Positions 32,628-41,785 are shown, counted from the stretch's first letter. The stretch is 64,000 nucleotides of DNA from Brevibacillus sp. DP1.3A (GCF_013284245.2 NZ_CP085876.1:25001-89000); one strand, 5' to 3'. A program made the numbers and translations. The notes: generated from the sequence alone by a model not told the origin.

Positions 32628-32975
32628 ATGAAACAGTCTACCCTCTGTCCCAAGTTCGAAAAAGGTATGCAGTTGTTGGGGAAGCGATGGACAGGTCTAA
32701 TCTTATACCAATTGTTGTCGGGACCACAGCGCTTCTGTGGATTGGAAGGGGCCCTGCCAGTAAGCGGAAGGCTACTTTCTGAGCGTTTGAAGGATTTGGA
32801 GAAGGAAGGACTCGTGCATCGGCAGGTGTTTACTGATTCTGCTCCTGTCCGCGTAGAGTATTCCTTAACGGAGATGGGAAAAGCTCTGACTCCAGTGCTC
32901 AAAGGAATTGAGTCTTGGTCGCAGAGCTGGATCGAGTTGAATGCAGATGAAATGGCTAACGACAGCGAAGAATAA
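32628..32975 (+). CDS. HxlR family transcriptional regulator
   Basis: The 115-residue winged-helix protein has the HxlR features CPKFEKGMQLLGKRWTGLIL, LPVSGRLLSERLKDLEKEGL and RVEYSLTEMG. Cys6 in TLCPKF is positioned like the redox-sensing N-terminal cysteine of YodB/HypR-type members. The start is the ATG at 32628, with AGGTGA upstream. It diverges from doxX and probably represses it in response to electrophiles or oxidants. Confidence 0.9.
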   Translation: MKQSTLCPKFEKGMQLLGKRWTGLILYQLLSGPQRFCGLEGALPVSGRLLSERLKDLEKEGLVHRQVFTDSAPVRVEYSLTEMGKALTPVLKGIESWSQSWIELNADEMANDSEE

Positions 32976-33028
32976 CACAGCCTATATAAAAAAGCATCAG
33001 GAGAGTATGCCTGACGCTTGCCACGATG

Positions 33029-33053
33029 AAAACCCCTGGAGACAGGGGTTTTT
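33029..33053. terminator. terminator after the HxlR gene
   Basis: AAAACCCCTG and CAGGGGTTTT flank a GAGA loop and are followed by T residues. It also fits the end of the convergent repressor gene. Confidence 0.75.
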
Positions 33054-33078
33054 CTGTTATCCGTTCATCTTCAAATCT

Positions 33079-33435
33079 TCAAGAAGGGTCTTCGTTCTTT
33101 TCTTGCAAAGCCTTCCACTTTAAAAATTCAATATGGCGCTTGACCTCAACCAGCTCGTCCTCTGACAGGCCATCGACATCTAAGAAGGTCGCTGGTGTTT
33201 CCCGGACAGAACCGCGTTTCCAAGATGGTTCCTCCGTGCGCCCGTGGAGAAAATCAGTGGATACTTCAAATAAATCTGCGACTTTGGAAATCAGATGAAA
33301 ATCGACGCCTTTCTTTTCGCCTGACTCGATTCGCGAAAGTACCGTATTATGTATGCCCAGCTTTTCAGCTAATTGAAGTTGTGACCATTGTTTTTGCTCG
33401 CGTAGCCATTTTATGCGTTGACCAATTATGGACAT
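33079..33435 (-). CDS. XRE family repressor (phage CI-like)
   Basis: The 118-residue protein has an N-terminal HTH (about 5-60: IKWLREQKQWSQLQLAEKLG, SRIESGEKKGVDF) and a C-terminal SinR/SlrR-like stretch, LSEDELVEVKRHIEFLKWKA. The start is the ATG at 33435 after AAGGTGGT. It diverges from a second, smaller XRE gene, the arrangement of phage lysogeny switches. It may be a domesticated remnant, since no other phage genes are present. Confidence 0.85.
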   Translation of the reverse strand: MSIIGQRIKWLREQKQWSQLQLAEKLGIHNTVLSRIESGEKKGVDFHLISKVADLFEVSTDFLHGRTEEPSWKRGSVRETPATFLDVDGLSEDELVEVKRHIEFLKWKALQEKNEDPS

Positions 33436-33477
33436 CGTGAGACCACCTTTATCGTTTTGGCAATTCCATTCTAACAA

Positions 33478-33494
33478 TTTTCCAAAACGGAAAA
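33478..33494. promoter_or_regulatory. palindromic operator between the XRE genes
   Basis: TTTTCC-AAAAC-GGAAAA is a perfect 6-bp inverted repeat, and the motif CCAAAACG occurs again in the ribosome binding site region of the left repressor (33453-33460). A second inverted repeat, ATTTGC/GCAAAT, lies at 33567-33585 in front of the right gene. Confidence 0.5.
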
Positions 33495-33601
33495 AACAAG
33501 ATTGCTAATATGACAAAATCTGTATTGACTTTGCTAAAATTGAAAGGATATGATGTAACTATAAATATTTGCCATTTTTGCAAATCAGGAGGAGATGACT
33601 G

Positions 33602-33814
33602 GTGGAACGACTCAACCTCCCGTTTATCGCGCAAAGACGTAATGAGTGCAAACTGACCTTGCAAGAAATGGCGGAAGCACTCGGGTTTCGAAATGCCTCG
33701 ACATACTTGAAGTACGAGAAGGGAGAATATGATTTCAAGGCTAATCATCTGCCAGTGTTGGCTAAAAAACTACGATGTAACATGCTTGATTTTTTTATTA
33801 GGTTGGTTTGCTGA
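33602..33814 (+). CDS. small XRE family protein (Cro-like)
   Basis: The 70-residue protein is little more than an HTH domain: FIAQRRNECKLTLQEMAEAL, then ASTYLKYEKGEYDFKANHLP. The start is a GTG, 8 bp after AGGAGGAG. It is preceded by a TTGACT/TATGAT promoter (33533-33556, 18-bp spacing) and is divergent from the CI-like repressor. The C-terminus ends abruptly at IRLVC. Confidence 0.75.
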   Translation: MERLNLPFIAQRRNECKLTLQEMAEALGFRNASTYLKYEKGEYDFKANHLPVLAKKLRCNMLDFFIRLVC

Positions 33815-33836
33815 TTTAGCAAAAGGGGTGGGGGGC

Positions 33837-34088
33837 TTGAACGCTTGGGAGGCAAATAGAAGGCAGCTGGAAATATGGAGAAAGACTGTCGCTTACGAAA
33901 TTGAAATGATGGCGCCACAGAGTATGCCGGCTTGCGAGGGATTTCTCGAGCGCTTGGTCATGTTTGAAAAGGAGTTGGAAAATAACGCGCGATGCCCATA
34001 TAGTAGGACACATGATGGGAATGATGCCGGGTCGCGTCCGTTACCCATTCAGGAAACAGAAAAAAGCCCGGTACGGACTTCGCCGTGA
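33837..34088 (+). CDS. small hypothetical protein
   Basis: A TTG at 33837, preceded by AAAAGGGGTGGGGGG, opens an 83-codon frame. It has a charged amphipathic N-terminal half (NAWEANRRQLEIWRKTVAYE, FLERLVMFEKELENNA) and a less ordered tail that runs into the following terminator hairpin. I recognise no family. It follows the Cro-like gene by 22 bp and is probably co-transcribed. Coding status is uncertain. Confidence 0.4.
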   Translation: MNAWEANRRQLEIWRKTVAYEIEMMAPQSMPACEGFLERLVMFEKELENNARCPYSRTHDGNDAGSRPLPIQETEKSPVRTSP

Positions 34089-34096
34089 CCGGGCTT
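34065..34096. terminator. bidirectional terminator
   Basis: AGCCCGGTACGG and CCGTGACCGGGCT flank a 6-nt loop between the small gene cluster and the convergent nagE, with A and T tracts outside. Confidence 0.8.
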
Positions 34097-34106
34097 TCGT
34101 TATATG

Positions 34107-35546
34107 TTACAGCTTGCTGATCTCTTCTTTTAGCAGCTCCGAATGGGTTCCGAAGACGACTTGCACACTTCCTTGACCCAGTCGCATAACACCTGCTGCA
34201 CCGAGGTCCTTCAAAGCTTTGTCATTGACCTTCTTGTCGTCCTTCAAGACGAGACGCAAACGAGTGATGCAAGCGTCTACGCTAACGATGTTTTCTTTTC
34301 CACCAATGTGAGTGAGCACTTGGATCGCTTTATCCTGCATCGAATTGTTCCTTCCCTTAGCTGTAGCTGTCATATCTTCGTCATCCTCACGTCCTGGCGT
34401 CTTGAGGTTCAGCTTTACGATAAGGAAACGGAACAGGGCGTAGTAGACCACGGCGAATGCCAGACCAATCGGGATGATCATCCAAGCATTCGTAGAGAGG
34501 TGGTAGTTGATGCCGTAGTCGATCAGACCCGCTGAGAATCCAAAGCCGTGCTTGATACCCAGAGAGGTCACGATATACCCGGACACACCCGTCAATATCG
34601 CGTGAACAAAATACAGGAGTGGAGCAGCGAACATGAACGCAAATTCAACTACCTCGGTAATCCCGGTCAGGAACGAAGCGAGAGCTGCACCAATAAACAT
34701 AGAAGCAACTACTTTGCGTTTTTCAGGGCGCGCTGAGTGAATAATAGCGAAAGCCGCTCCAGGAAGTGCGAACATCATGATCGGATAGAAACCAGTCATA
34801 AACATTCCTGCTGATGGGTCTCCCGCAAAGAAACGATGCAAGTCGCCGTGTACGACTTTTCCTGTCGCATCGGTAAAGTCACCGATTTGGAACCAGGCAA
34901 TCGCATTGAGTACGTGGTGCAGACCAAATGGAACGAGCAATCGGTTGAAGAATCCGAACAAGAAAGAACCTGTTGCGCCGAGACCTACGATCCAAGAGCC
35001 CAATGAGTCAAGGGCAATCTGGATCGGCCCCCAAATGATCCCGAAAATCAAGCCGACGACAACCATGGAAAGAGAAGTGATGATCGGGACGAAGCGTTTT
35101 CCACCAAAGAAGCCTAGCCATTCTGGCAGCTTGATCGAATGGTAGCGGTTGTAGAAAAACGCTGCAATACCACCCGCCATAATACCACCGATGACACCCA
35201 TGTTCAGTTTTAAATCGTCCGCGATGAAAGGCATGGCAGCAGGAACAGCTGCAAGTACTTTCGTCAATACGACGTAGGCAATGACAGCGGCCAAAGCAGC
35301 AACAGCATCTCCAGCCAAGCCAATGGCAACACCGACAGCAAAGATTAATGCCAGGTTGTCAAAAATGGCTGCACCGCCAGCAGCCAAAAGCGGAGCGATG
35401 TACGAGTCCATGAATGCACCAAAGGCGCCGAGATTGAGGTCCTTCTCGAATTTGAGAAGACCAAAGCTTTGCAAAATCGCTGCGGCTGGCAACGTTGCGA
35501 CCGGGAGCATGAGGGCTCTCCCAATCTTTTGCAGAAAAGCGAGCAT
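34107..35546 (-). CDS. nagE: PTS N-acetylglucosamine-type EIICB component
   Basis: The 479-residue membrane permease phosphorylates its sugar on entry. The EIIC domain (about 1-370) contains PFGLHHVLNAIAWFQIG, which is the N-acetylglucosamine type and not the glucose PtsG type. The EIIB domain (about 405-479) carries the phospho-cysteine Cys426 in DACITRLRL. No EIIA domain is attached; EIIA is encoded separately upstream (crr). The start follows AAGGAGG. It is the last gene of the operon. Glucose transport cannot be excluded. Confidence 0.9.
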   Translation of the reverse strand: MLAFLQKIGRALMLPVATLPAAAILQSFGLLKFEKDLNLGAFGAFMDSYIAPLLAAGGAAIFDNLALIFAVGVAIGLAGDAVAALAAVIAYVVLTKVLAAVPAAMPFIADDLKLNMGVIGGIMAGGIAAFFYNRYHSIKLPEWLGFFGGKRFVPIITSLSMVVVGLIFGIIWGPIQIALDSLGSWIVGLGATGSFLFGFFNRLLVPFGLHHVLNAIAWFQIGDFTDATGKVVHGDLHRFFAGDPSAGMFMTGFYPIMMFALPGAAFAIIHSARPEKRKVVASMFIGAALASFLTGITEVVEFAFMFAAPLLYFVHAILTGVSGYIVTSLGIKHGFGFSAGLIDYGINYHLSTNAWMIIPIGLAFAVVYYALFRFLIVKLNLKTPGREDDEDMTATAKGRNNSMQDKAIQVLTHIGGKENIVSVDACITRLRLVLKDDKKVNDKALKDLGAAGVMRLGQGSVQVVFGTHSELLKEEISKL

Positions 35547-35662
35547 AGGATAAAACCTCCTTGGAATGGAATGAATTTATCAGGGAAGCCGCTCTCCGGA
35601 TGAATGGCAAAATGATGAGGGCACAAGGAATAAGCCGGAGAGAGACCATTCTGATCGATATG

Positions 35663-35678
35663 TTGAAAGCGCTTTCGC
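35663..35678. promoter_or_regulatory. cre site (CcpA) between ptsI and nagE
   Basis: TTGAAAGCGCTTTCGC contains the perfect palindrome GAAAGCGCTTTC and matches the catabolite-responsive-element consensus TGWAARCGYTWNCW at all but the last position. It lies in the 150-bp gap upstream of nagE. Confidence 0.7.
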
Positions 35679-35698
35679 TACTTGGGTGACAAAACCTT

Positions 35699-37411
35699 TT
35701 ATAAGGCTTTGTCTTTCAGATATTGAACGACCTCGTCTACAGTAGAGAGTGTAAGAACGTGCTCGGCCAGTTGTTTGGCTTCCTCTACGCTGGTGGAACG
35801 GATACGTTCTTTGACTTTTGGCATGACTGAAGCGGCACCGCTGAACTCATCGAGTCCCAATCCGAGCAAGAGCTTGGTAGCTAACGGATCTCCCGCCATT
35901 TCCCCACACAGCCCAGTCCAAATGCCCGCCCTATGGGAAGCTTCGATGACTTGGGAAATCAATCGTAATACGGCCGGATGGTAGTAGCTGTACAGATCGG
36001 CGATATTGGCATTCATCCGGTCTACAGCCAGGGTATATTGAACGAGATCATTCGTGCCGATGCTGAAAAAATCTACCTCTTTCGCAAACGCATCTGCTTG
36101 CAGGCAGGCACCCGGAATCTCCATCATCATGCCTACTGCGATCTTCTCGTCAAAAGCGATTCCTTCTGCCCGCAGTTCTGCTTTCGCTTGCTCCAGTAAT
36201 CGTTTGGCTTCACGCAGCTGCTCCAGATGGGAAATCATCGGGAACATGATCAGCAGGCGACCAAATGCACTAGCACGTAAGAGAGCACGTAATTGCACCA
36301 GGAACAATTCCGGTCTGGCTAACGAGATGCGCATTGCGCGGAAGCCAAGGAACGGGTTTTCCTCCTGTGGAAGCGCGAGTGCCGGCAAATGCTTGTCGCC
36401 ACCGACATCCAAGGTGCGAATGATGACCGGCTTGTCGCCAAAAGCAGCGGCTACATGTTTGTATGCTGCGAATTGTTCGGCCTCATCGGGAAGGGTGCTG
36501 CGATCCATAAACAAAAACTCGGAGCGGAACAAACCGATTCCTTCTACACCAGATGCGATCAGCGCATCTGATTCTTCTGGCACAGCCATGTTTGCCATCA
36601 GGTGAACGCGGTGGCCATCGGTTGTTTCGGCAGGCAGTTCTTTAATGGCTTCGTACAATTGGCGTTCCTTTTCTTCCTGCGCGGCCTTTTCCTGATAGGC
36701 AGCCAGTGTATCCGCATCAGGCGAAACAATCAGATGTCCAGAGGTTCCGTCGATGATCAGCAAACTTCCGGAGTCTACTTTTTCCATTAAGGTATCGCCT
36801 GCACCCATGACAGCGGGAATTCCGAGAGAGCGTGCCAATATGGCTGCATGAGAGGTAGCGCCGCCTTTTGCCGTGACAATTCCTCGGACATGTTGGAGCG
36901 GAAGTTGAAGCGTTTCGGATGGGGTGACGTCCCATGCAACCAGAATAAATGGCTCTTCCGGGTAGGAGATGACGGTGTCACCGCCCGAAATATTTCGAAT
37001 CAGACGGCGGCTCACATCACGAATATCATCCGCGCGCTCTTTCATGTAAGCATCGTCCATACTCTCAAAGAGAGCGATGAACTGATCGGCTACTTGCGAG
37101 ACGGCGGCAGATGCCACCAGTTGTTGATTTTCGATGAGCGCACTCATCTCCCCAACAAATGCCGGGTCATCCAAAAAGGCAATATGAGCAGAGAGGATGG
37201 CCGCTTTTTCCGAGCCTAATTGTTCCTCTGTCTGTTCTTTTAGCTTTTCTAGCTGTTCGCGTGCTTGCTCTACGCTCTTGCTAAGTAGTCCTAGCTCCTG
37301 AGTCGTATCCACTGGAGTGGTGGACTCTGCCTGCGTGATGGCTGTTTCGTGTGTGAGTCGTAAAACAGGGGCTATCGAAATGCCAGCGGATACCGGGATT
37401 CCTTTTAACAT
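35699..37411 (-). CDS. ptsI: PTS enzyme I
   Basis: Enzyme I transfers phosphate from PEP to HPr. The 570-residue protein has the phospho-histidine His188 in GGATSHAAILARS, the PEP-binding segment GIGLFRSEFLFM, and the C-terminal signature DFFSIGTNDLVQYT with GLCGEMAGDP. It follows ptsH by about 30 bp and needs Mg2+ and dimerisation through the C-terminal barrel. Confidence 0.98.
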   Translation of the reverse strand: MLKGIPVSAGISIAPVLRLTHETAITQAESTTPVDTTQELGLLSKSVEQAREQLEKLKEQTEEQLGSEKAAILSAHIAFLDDPAFVGEMSALIENQQLVASAAVSQVADQFIALFESMDDAYMKERADDIRDVSRRLIRNISGGDTVISYPEEPFILVAWDVTPSETLQLPLQHVRGIVTAKGGATSHAAILARSLGIPAVMGAGDTLMEKVDSGSLLIIDGTSGHLIVSPDADTLAAYQEKAAQEEKERQLYEAIKELPAETTDGHRVHLMANMAVPEESDALIASGVEGIGLFRSEFLFMDRSTLPDEAEQFAAYKHVAAAFGDKPVIIRTLDVGGDKHLPALALPQEENPFLGFRAMRISLARPELFLVQLRALLRASAFGRLLIMFPMISHLEQLREAKRLLEQAKAELRAEGIAFDEKIAVGMMMEIPGACLQADAFAKEVDFFSIGTNDLVQYTLAVDRMNANIADLYSYYHPAVLRLISQVIEASHRAGIWTGLCGEMAGDPLATKLLLGLGLDEFSGAASVMPKVKERIRSTSVEEAKQLAEHVLTLSTVDEVVQYLKDKAL

Positions 37412-37442
37412 ACATCCTTCACCTTCCTGTCCGTCGTTTACA

Positions 37443-37709
37443 CTATATGTTTGACGAGGATTGCTCCAATAGCTGCTGAATCGCAGTGGCTACGTTTTGT
37501 TCATCCGTTCCGTCGATCTGAACGGTCAGGGTGTCGCCTTGGGAGACACCCAACGTCATGATGCCGAGAATGCTTTTGCCATCTGCGTGTTTTGTCCCTT
37601 TGCTCAGCGTAATCTTTGACTGAGATTGCGACGAACAATTCACGAGTAGAGCTGCTGGTCTCGCGTGGAGCCCACCCTCTACATTGACGGTTACTTCAAA
37701 TTGAACCAT
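37443..37709 (-). CDS. ptsH: HPr phosphocarrier protein
   Basis: The 88-residue HPr carries the catalytic His15 (GGLHARPAA) and the regulatory Ser46 (GKSILGI) that HPr kinase phosphorylates so that HPr acts as CcpA corepressor. The presence of cre sites in the operon agrees with that circuit. It lies between crr and ptsI. Confidence 0.98.
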   Translation of the reverse strand: MVQFEVTVNVEGGLHARPAALLVNCSSQSQSKITLSKGTKHADGKSILGIMTLGVSQGDTLTVQIDGTDEQNVATAIQQLLEQSSSNI

Positions 37710-37739
37710 GTTGTACCTCCTTCAACCATGCGTTTCGCT

Positions 37740-38237
37740 TTATTTTAAGACGACAGTCATAAGTGGCTCTTGGCCTGCTTGCACAGTTGCTTTTGCCACC
37801 ACATTTTGTTCAGCAACCCGATCACCGTTTGTAATAACGATCGGTGTTACGATCGGACAACCCGCATCCTCCAGTACACTCTTGTCGAATTGGATGAGCT
37901 TGTCGCCAGCTTTCACTTGATCGCCAACCGAGACAAACGGGGTAAAGCCTTTCCCGTTTAATTTCACAGTATCAATTCCGATATGCATCAATATCTCAAG
38001 ACCACTTTCAGTCGACAGCCCGATAGCATGATGAGTAGGGAAAAGATGTGTTACCTTTCCATCGACAGGGGAGACGAGAGTATCTGCACTTGGCAAAATC
38101 GCTACACCATCACCGACGACTTTACCTGCAAATACAGGATCAGGAACTTCGGACAGGGGGAGTACGGTACCTGTTAATGGTGCAAGAAAGGTTACCTCTT
38201 GTTGTTGTTTTTTCCGGGAAAAAAGACTGCGTAGCAT
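37740..38237 (-). CDS. crr: PTS glucose-type EIIA component
   Basis: The 165-residue single-domain EIIA-Glc accepts phosphate from HPr on His85 (LMHIGIDTV), with the partner His70 (THHAIG). From the ATG at 38237 it follows AAAGGAGG; upstream in-frame sequence belongs to the RNA switch. In B. subtilis this domain is fused to PtsG, whereas here it is a separate gene that can serve NagE and other EIICB proteins. Confidence 0.95.
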   Translation of the reverse strand: MLRSLFSRKKQQQEVTFLAPLTGTVLPLSEVPDPVFAGKVVGDGVAILPSADTLVSPVDGKVTHLFPTHHAIGLSTESGLEILMHIGIDTVKLNGKGFTPFVSVGDQVKAGDKLIQFDKSVLEDAGCPIVTPIVITNGDRVAEQNVVAKATVQAGQEPLMTVVLK

Positions 38238-38262
38238 AGTATCCTCCTTTTGCGTCTGAACC

Positions 38263-38353
38263 AAAAAAGGCATGAGACGGTTGAATTCATACGACGACAT
38301 ACTTACTATGTCCGTATGATCTCACCGCTCATGCCTAGTCGAGCTAGTAACAC
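38263..38353 (-). promoter_or_regulatory. GlcT-type RNA antiterminator and overlapping terminator before crr
   Basis: On the minus strand GTGTTACTAGCTCGACTAGG followed by CATGAG (38353-38328) matches the ribonucleic antiterminator bound by GlcT. Its 3' part GGCATGAG is also the 5' arm of a terminator whose other arm, ACCGTCTCATGCC (38281-38269), is followed by TTTTTT. The two structures are mutually exclusive. Confidence 0.85.
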
Positions 38354-38366
38354 GCAGGATTATGAT

Positions 38367-39224
38367 TTAATTTTGTTGTAATAAGCGATAAAGGTGCAGA
38401 GCCATGTAACCAACCTCGTCTTCTGGTACAGCAATCTCGAGACGGGTGGAGATGTATTGAGCCAGCTCTGTTGCCAATTGGTAGGCTTCTGGCATGGTGG
38501 TTTTGACTCGGTCCAGAAGCGGGTTCTTGATGAATTTTTGTTGACGAATGCGCTCAACGGCAAAGCGCAGATGGGTAATGAGGCGAACGTAATCAATGGT
38601 ACTGCGTTCAATCGTAATGGCTGTTCGCTCTTCAATCAGGCTTACCAACTCCGTGATGATGTTGGTGAATTGGACAGCCTTTTTTACTGGGACGTAGCTG
38701 ATCGCGGAGTGAATGTGCAAGGCCAGAAATCCGATTTCACTATCTGGAATGTCCAGGTCGAATGCGTTTTTGATCATATCCGCTGCCCGATTCGCCAGCG
38801 CGTACTCCTTCGTGTACAGCGTCTGGATTTCGAACAAGAACGGATTCACGATCTCCATACCGTTATTGAGCCGATAGATGGCAAACTGGATATGGTCAGG
38901 CAAGGCAACGTGGACATGTTCGTTCAATTCTGGCGTAATCTCTATCGCAATAAGAGCGATAATTTCTTCCGCAATTCCTACGACAGCAGGATCTACTTGG
39001 CTCAAGATGTTCTGATACTGCTTCTGATGATTTTCATTTTCGAGCCTGAAGCGCTTTTCCACTCGCGAGTCATGGGCGGGGATGGTATTCCCGGGTTTTG
39101 CGCCAAATCCGATTCCTTTTCCGAACAGGACAATTTCTTGTCCGGGTCCGGGTTCTTCCACGAGTACGACGTTATGGTTCAACACACGCGTAATTGCGTA
39201 CGTTTTTTCCTTTTCACGGGACAA
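38367..39224 (-). CDS. glcT: GlcT family transcription antiterminator
   Basis: GlcT binds RNA antiterminators in PTS leaders and is controlled by PTS phosphorylation of its PRD domains. The 285-residue protein has a CAT RNA-binding domain (about 1-58: TYAITRVLNHNVVLVEE) and two PRDs, with conserved histidines in LPDHIQFAIYR, LALHIHSA, RLITHLRFA and YMALHLYRLL. I start at a TTG (39224) 9 bp after AGGTGG; the first ATG-like options are out of frame. Antiterminator RNAs lie both before it and before crr. Confidence 0.92.
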   Translation of the reverse strand: MSREKEKTYAITRVLNHNVVLVEEPGPGQEIVLFGKGIGFGAKPGNTIPAHDSRVEKRFRLENENHQKQYQNILSQVDPAVVGIAEEIIALIAIEITPELNEHVHVALPDHIQFAIYRLNNGMEIVNPFLFEIQTLYTKEYALANRAADMIKNAFDLDIPDSEIGFLALHIHSAISYVPVKKAVQFTNIITELVSLIEERTAITIERSTIDYVRLITHLRFAVERIRQQKFIKNPLLDRVKTTMPEAYQLATELAQYISTRLEIAVPEDEVGYMALHLYRLLQQN

Positions 39225-39341
39225 TCCATTCCACCACCTTTTGATAGACAAAAACGGTCCATGACCGTATTTGCTTACCGCAAGCGGTCACATCCAATTT
39301 AATGAAAAACGCCGACGAACCATGACGTTAATCAGAAAAAA

Positions 39342-39410
39342 GAGCCGAAAAAACCTTTTTAACAAGAAAAAGATCTTCTCGGCTCATGCCTGCATTACCA
39401 GTAACACGCC
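39342..39410 (-). promoter_or_regulatory. GlcT-type RNA antiterminator and overlapping terminator before glcT
   Basis: On the minus strand GGCGTGTTACTGGTAATGCA followed by GGCATGAGCC (39410-39381) is a GlcT antiterminator. It overlaps the 5' arm GAGCCGA of a terminator whose 3' arm TCGGCTC (39348-39342) precedes TTTTTT. This places glcT under its own antitermination control. Confidence 0.85.
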
Positions 39411-39413
39411 TTG

Positions 39414-39427
39414 TGAAAACGCTTCAA
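39414..39427. promoter_or_regulatory. cre site (CcpA) at the pts operon start
   Basis: TGAAAACGCTTCAA fits the cre consensus and lies about 10 bp downstream of the -10 element, overlapping the expected transcription start, where CcpA would repress. Confidence 0.6.
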
Positions 39428-39436
39428 TTAAAGCTT

Positions 39437-39465
39437 ATAATAGCTCACGTCTCGTACATTGTCAA
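39437..39465 (-). promoter_or_regulatory. promoter of the glcT-crr-ptsHI-nagE operon
   Basis: On the minus strand a perfect TTGACA (39465-39460) and TATTAT (39442-39437) are separated by 17 bp. The 367-bp gap between glcT and ykuK holds this promoter, the cre site and the RNA switch. Confidence 0.75.
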
Positions 39466-39591
39466 TCACCCTGTTTACGTGAAAAAACACGGTGGGCAGG
39501 AGATGCAAGAGCCTGTCCCGAATTGTTTGAACCATCAGGATAAGGGCTAAACAAAGCCAAGCGGACGCCTCATAGCAATCCGCCTGTTTTG

Positions 39592-40089
39592 TTACTTGGT
39601 GTACTTGTCGGCAATCGTAGATGCACAGAAGGAGTTCGGTTTGATTTCGGCACGAAAGTGGTTGGTTTCTGCTAAGCTCAACAAAGACTGGATAAACTTA
39701 CGGGTAGGGCCATTCGTACCGATATCAAAATGCAGGCGGATGGGAGTATCTAAGTGGTGGTCCCGCAAATATTGGCGTACTTCTGTGGCAAGTCCGACTG
39801 CGTACATCGCTTCCTGAAATATACGCTGTTGCAAGGATGAATACCGGCGTTCCTGAAATTTGTGATAAAAGAAGGTACCCCCATGACCGGGACGAATCAC
39901 CGTGATAACAAGGGCAAAAAAAGTCCCGCGGCTTTTTAATTGGGAGTCGGCCCCCACAATAATTTCAAATGGACCATCTATTGATGAGATGGTATGTTCG
40001 ATGTGGGAAAACACTTCTTCTTTTGCCAGTAGACCTCTAGTCGGACTGTGAAAGCGATCAAATAACGTATTTGCAGAGGTTAAGCCCAC
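39592..40089 (-). CDS. ykuK: YkuK family ribonuclease H-like protein
   Basis: The 165-residue protein starts at a GTG (40089) after GGAGGGATG. It shows an RNase H-like layout: EIIVGADSQLKSRGTFFAL (first acidic residue on strand 1), then RLHFDIGTNGPTRKFIQSL near the C-terminus. It matches the B. subtilis YkuK family, whose biochemical role is not settled. No signal peptide or membrane segment is present. Confidence 0.82.
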   Translation of the reverse strand: MGLTSANTLFDRFHSPTRGLLAKEEVFSHIEHTISSIDGPFEIIVGADSQLKSRGTFFALVITVIRPGHGGTFFYHKFQERRYSSLQQRIFQEAMYAVGLATEVRQYLRDHHLDTPIRLHFDIGTNGPTRKFIQSLLSLAETNHFRAEIKPNSFCASTIADKYTK

Positions 40090-40176
40090 TTACATCCCTC
40101 CAGAAAGAGGCTAACGATCTTTTGCATACTTCTTCCTTACATCATTAATGTATGTAATCTCGCAGATAGTATGTGA

Positions 40177-40794
<618 letters not shown>

Positions 40795-40798
<4 letters not shown>

Positions 40799-41514
40799 TT
40801 GTTTACGTTTTGCAGCATGTGCAGCTCTTCTTCAGTCAGTTCGCGATACTCACCAGGGGCAAGTGACGGGTCAAGGTGAAGCGGGCCCATACGAATCCGT
40901 TGCAGATAGGTGACCTGCAGGTCGAAAGCAGCAAACATCCGCTTTACCTGATGGAACTTTCCTTCCATGATGGTGACACGAATCTCTGATGTTTCTCCCG
41001 AAGAGATAATCTCTAGCTTGGCTGGCAGTGTAGTAAAGTCCTCTAATTCCACGCCTTTGGCGAACTCCTGTACATGGTGCTCAGTGACCCGGCCATCGAT
41101 GTGTGCAAAGTACTCCTTGTCCACTTTCTTTTTCGGGGACAAGAGGCTATGGGAGAGCTGACCATCATTGGTCAAGAGCAAGAGGCCCTCTGTATCAATA
41201 TCCAGTCGGCCAACCGGATGCACCTTGATAGCCCACTCGTACGGGAGCAAGTCCACTACGGTTTCATGAACATTGTCCTCTGTAGCAGAAACCACTCCAG
41301 GCGGCTTGTTCAGCAAAACGTATACCCAGCGCTTAAAGTTGAGTGGTTCTCCATCCACAAGAATTTCCTGTTCCTCGGCAATGACATGCATCCCAGGGTC
41401 TGTTGCGACAACGCCGTCCACGACGATCAGTCGCTGTTTCACTAATGCTTTCACTTCCTTGCGTGTGCCGATTGCCATATTGGCCAGCACCTTGTCCAAA
41501 CGTTCACGTTTCAT
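40795..41514 (-). CDS. RsuA/RluB family pseudouridine synthase
   Basis: The 239-residue enzyme isomerises uridine in rRNA. It has an N-terminal S4 RNA-binding domain (RLDKVLANM, residues 5-60) and the catalytic segment VGRLDIDTEGLLLLTNDG with the nucleophilic Asp. The C-terminal EGKFHQVKRMFAA is typical. The exact target (16S U516 or a 23S site) cannot be told from sequence. Confidence 0.93.
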
Positions 41515-41673
41515 ATATGTTCCTCGCTTTTCTTCTGATCGGATACCAATCGTGTGTGCTGTTATTAGTTTGGCCTAATGAGCCGCGCAAATCAAGGGGG
41601 ATGCAGAGGAATGAGTCTTGCATTTTTGACTGTATTTTGCTATAGTAGATAATGTTTCTGACAAACCAAATAT

Positions 41674-41762
41674 GGAGAGATACCCAAGTGGTCATAAGGG
41701 GACGCACTCGAAATGCGTTAGGCGTCGTGAGGCGTGCGTGGGTTCGAATCCCACTCTCTCCG
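41674..41762 (+). tRNA. tRNA-Ser (anticodon CGA)
   Basis: The acceptor stem GGAGAGA/TCTCTCC closes an 89-nt class II tRNA with a long variable arm. The anticodon stem ACGCA/TGCGT encloses CTCGAAA with CGA at 41709-41711. CCA is not encoded. Confidence 0.95.
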
Positions 41763-41785
41763 CTTAGATTTTTCGGATCGAAGAG

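Noticed and set aside
38394..39302. 302-codon plus-strand frame opposite glcT
   Set aside because: glcT has intact CAT and PRD domains; this frame is its complement and crosses the glcT leader.
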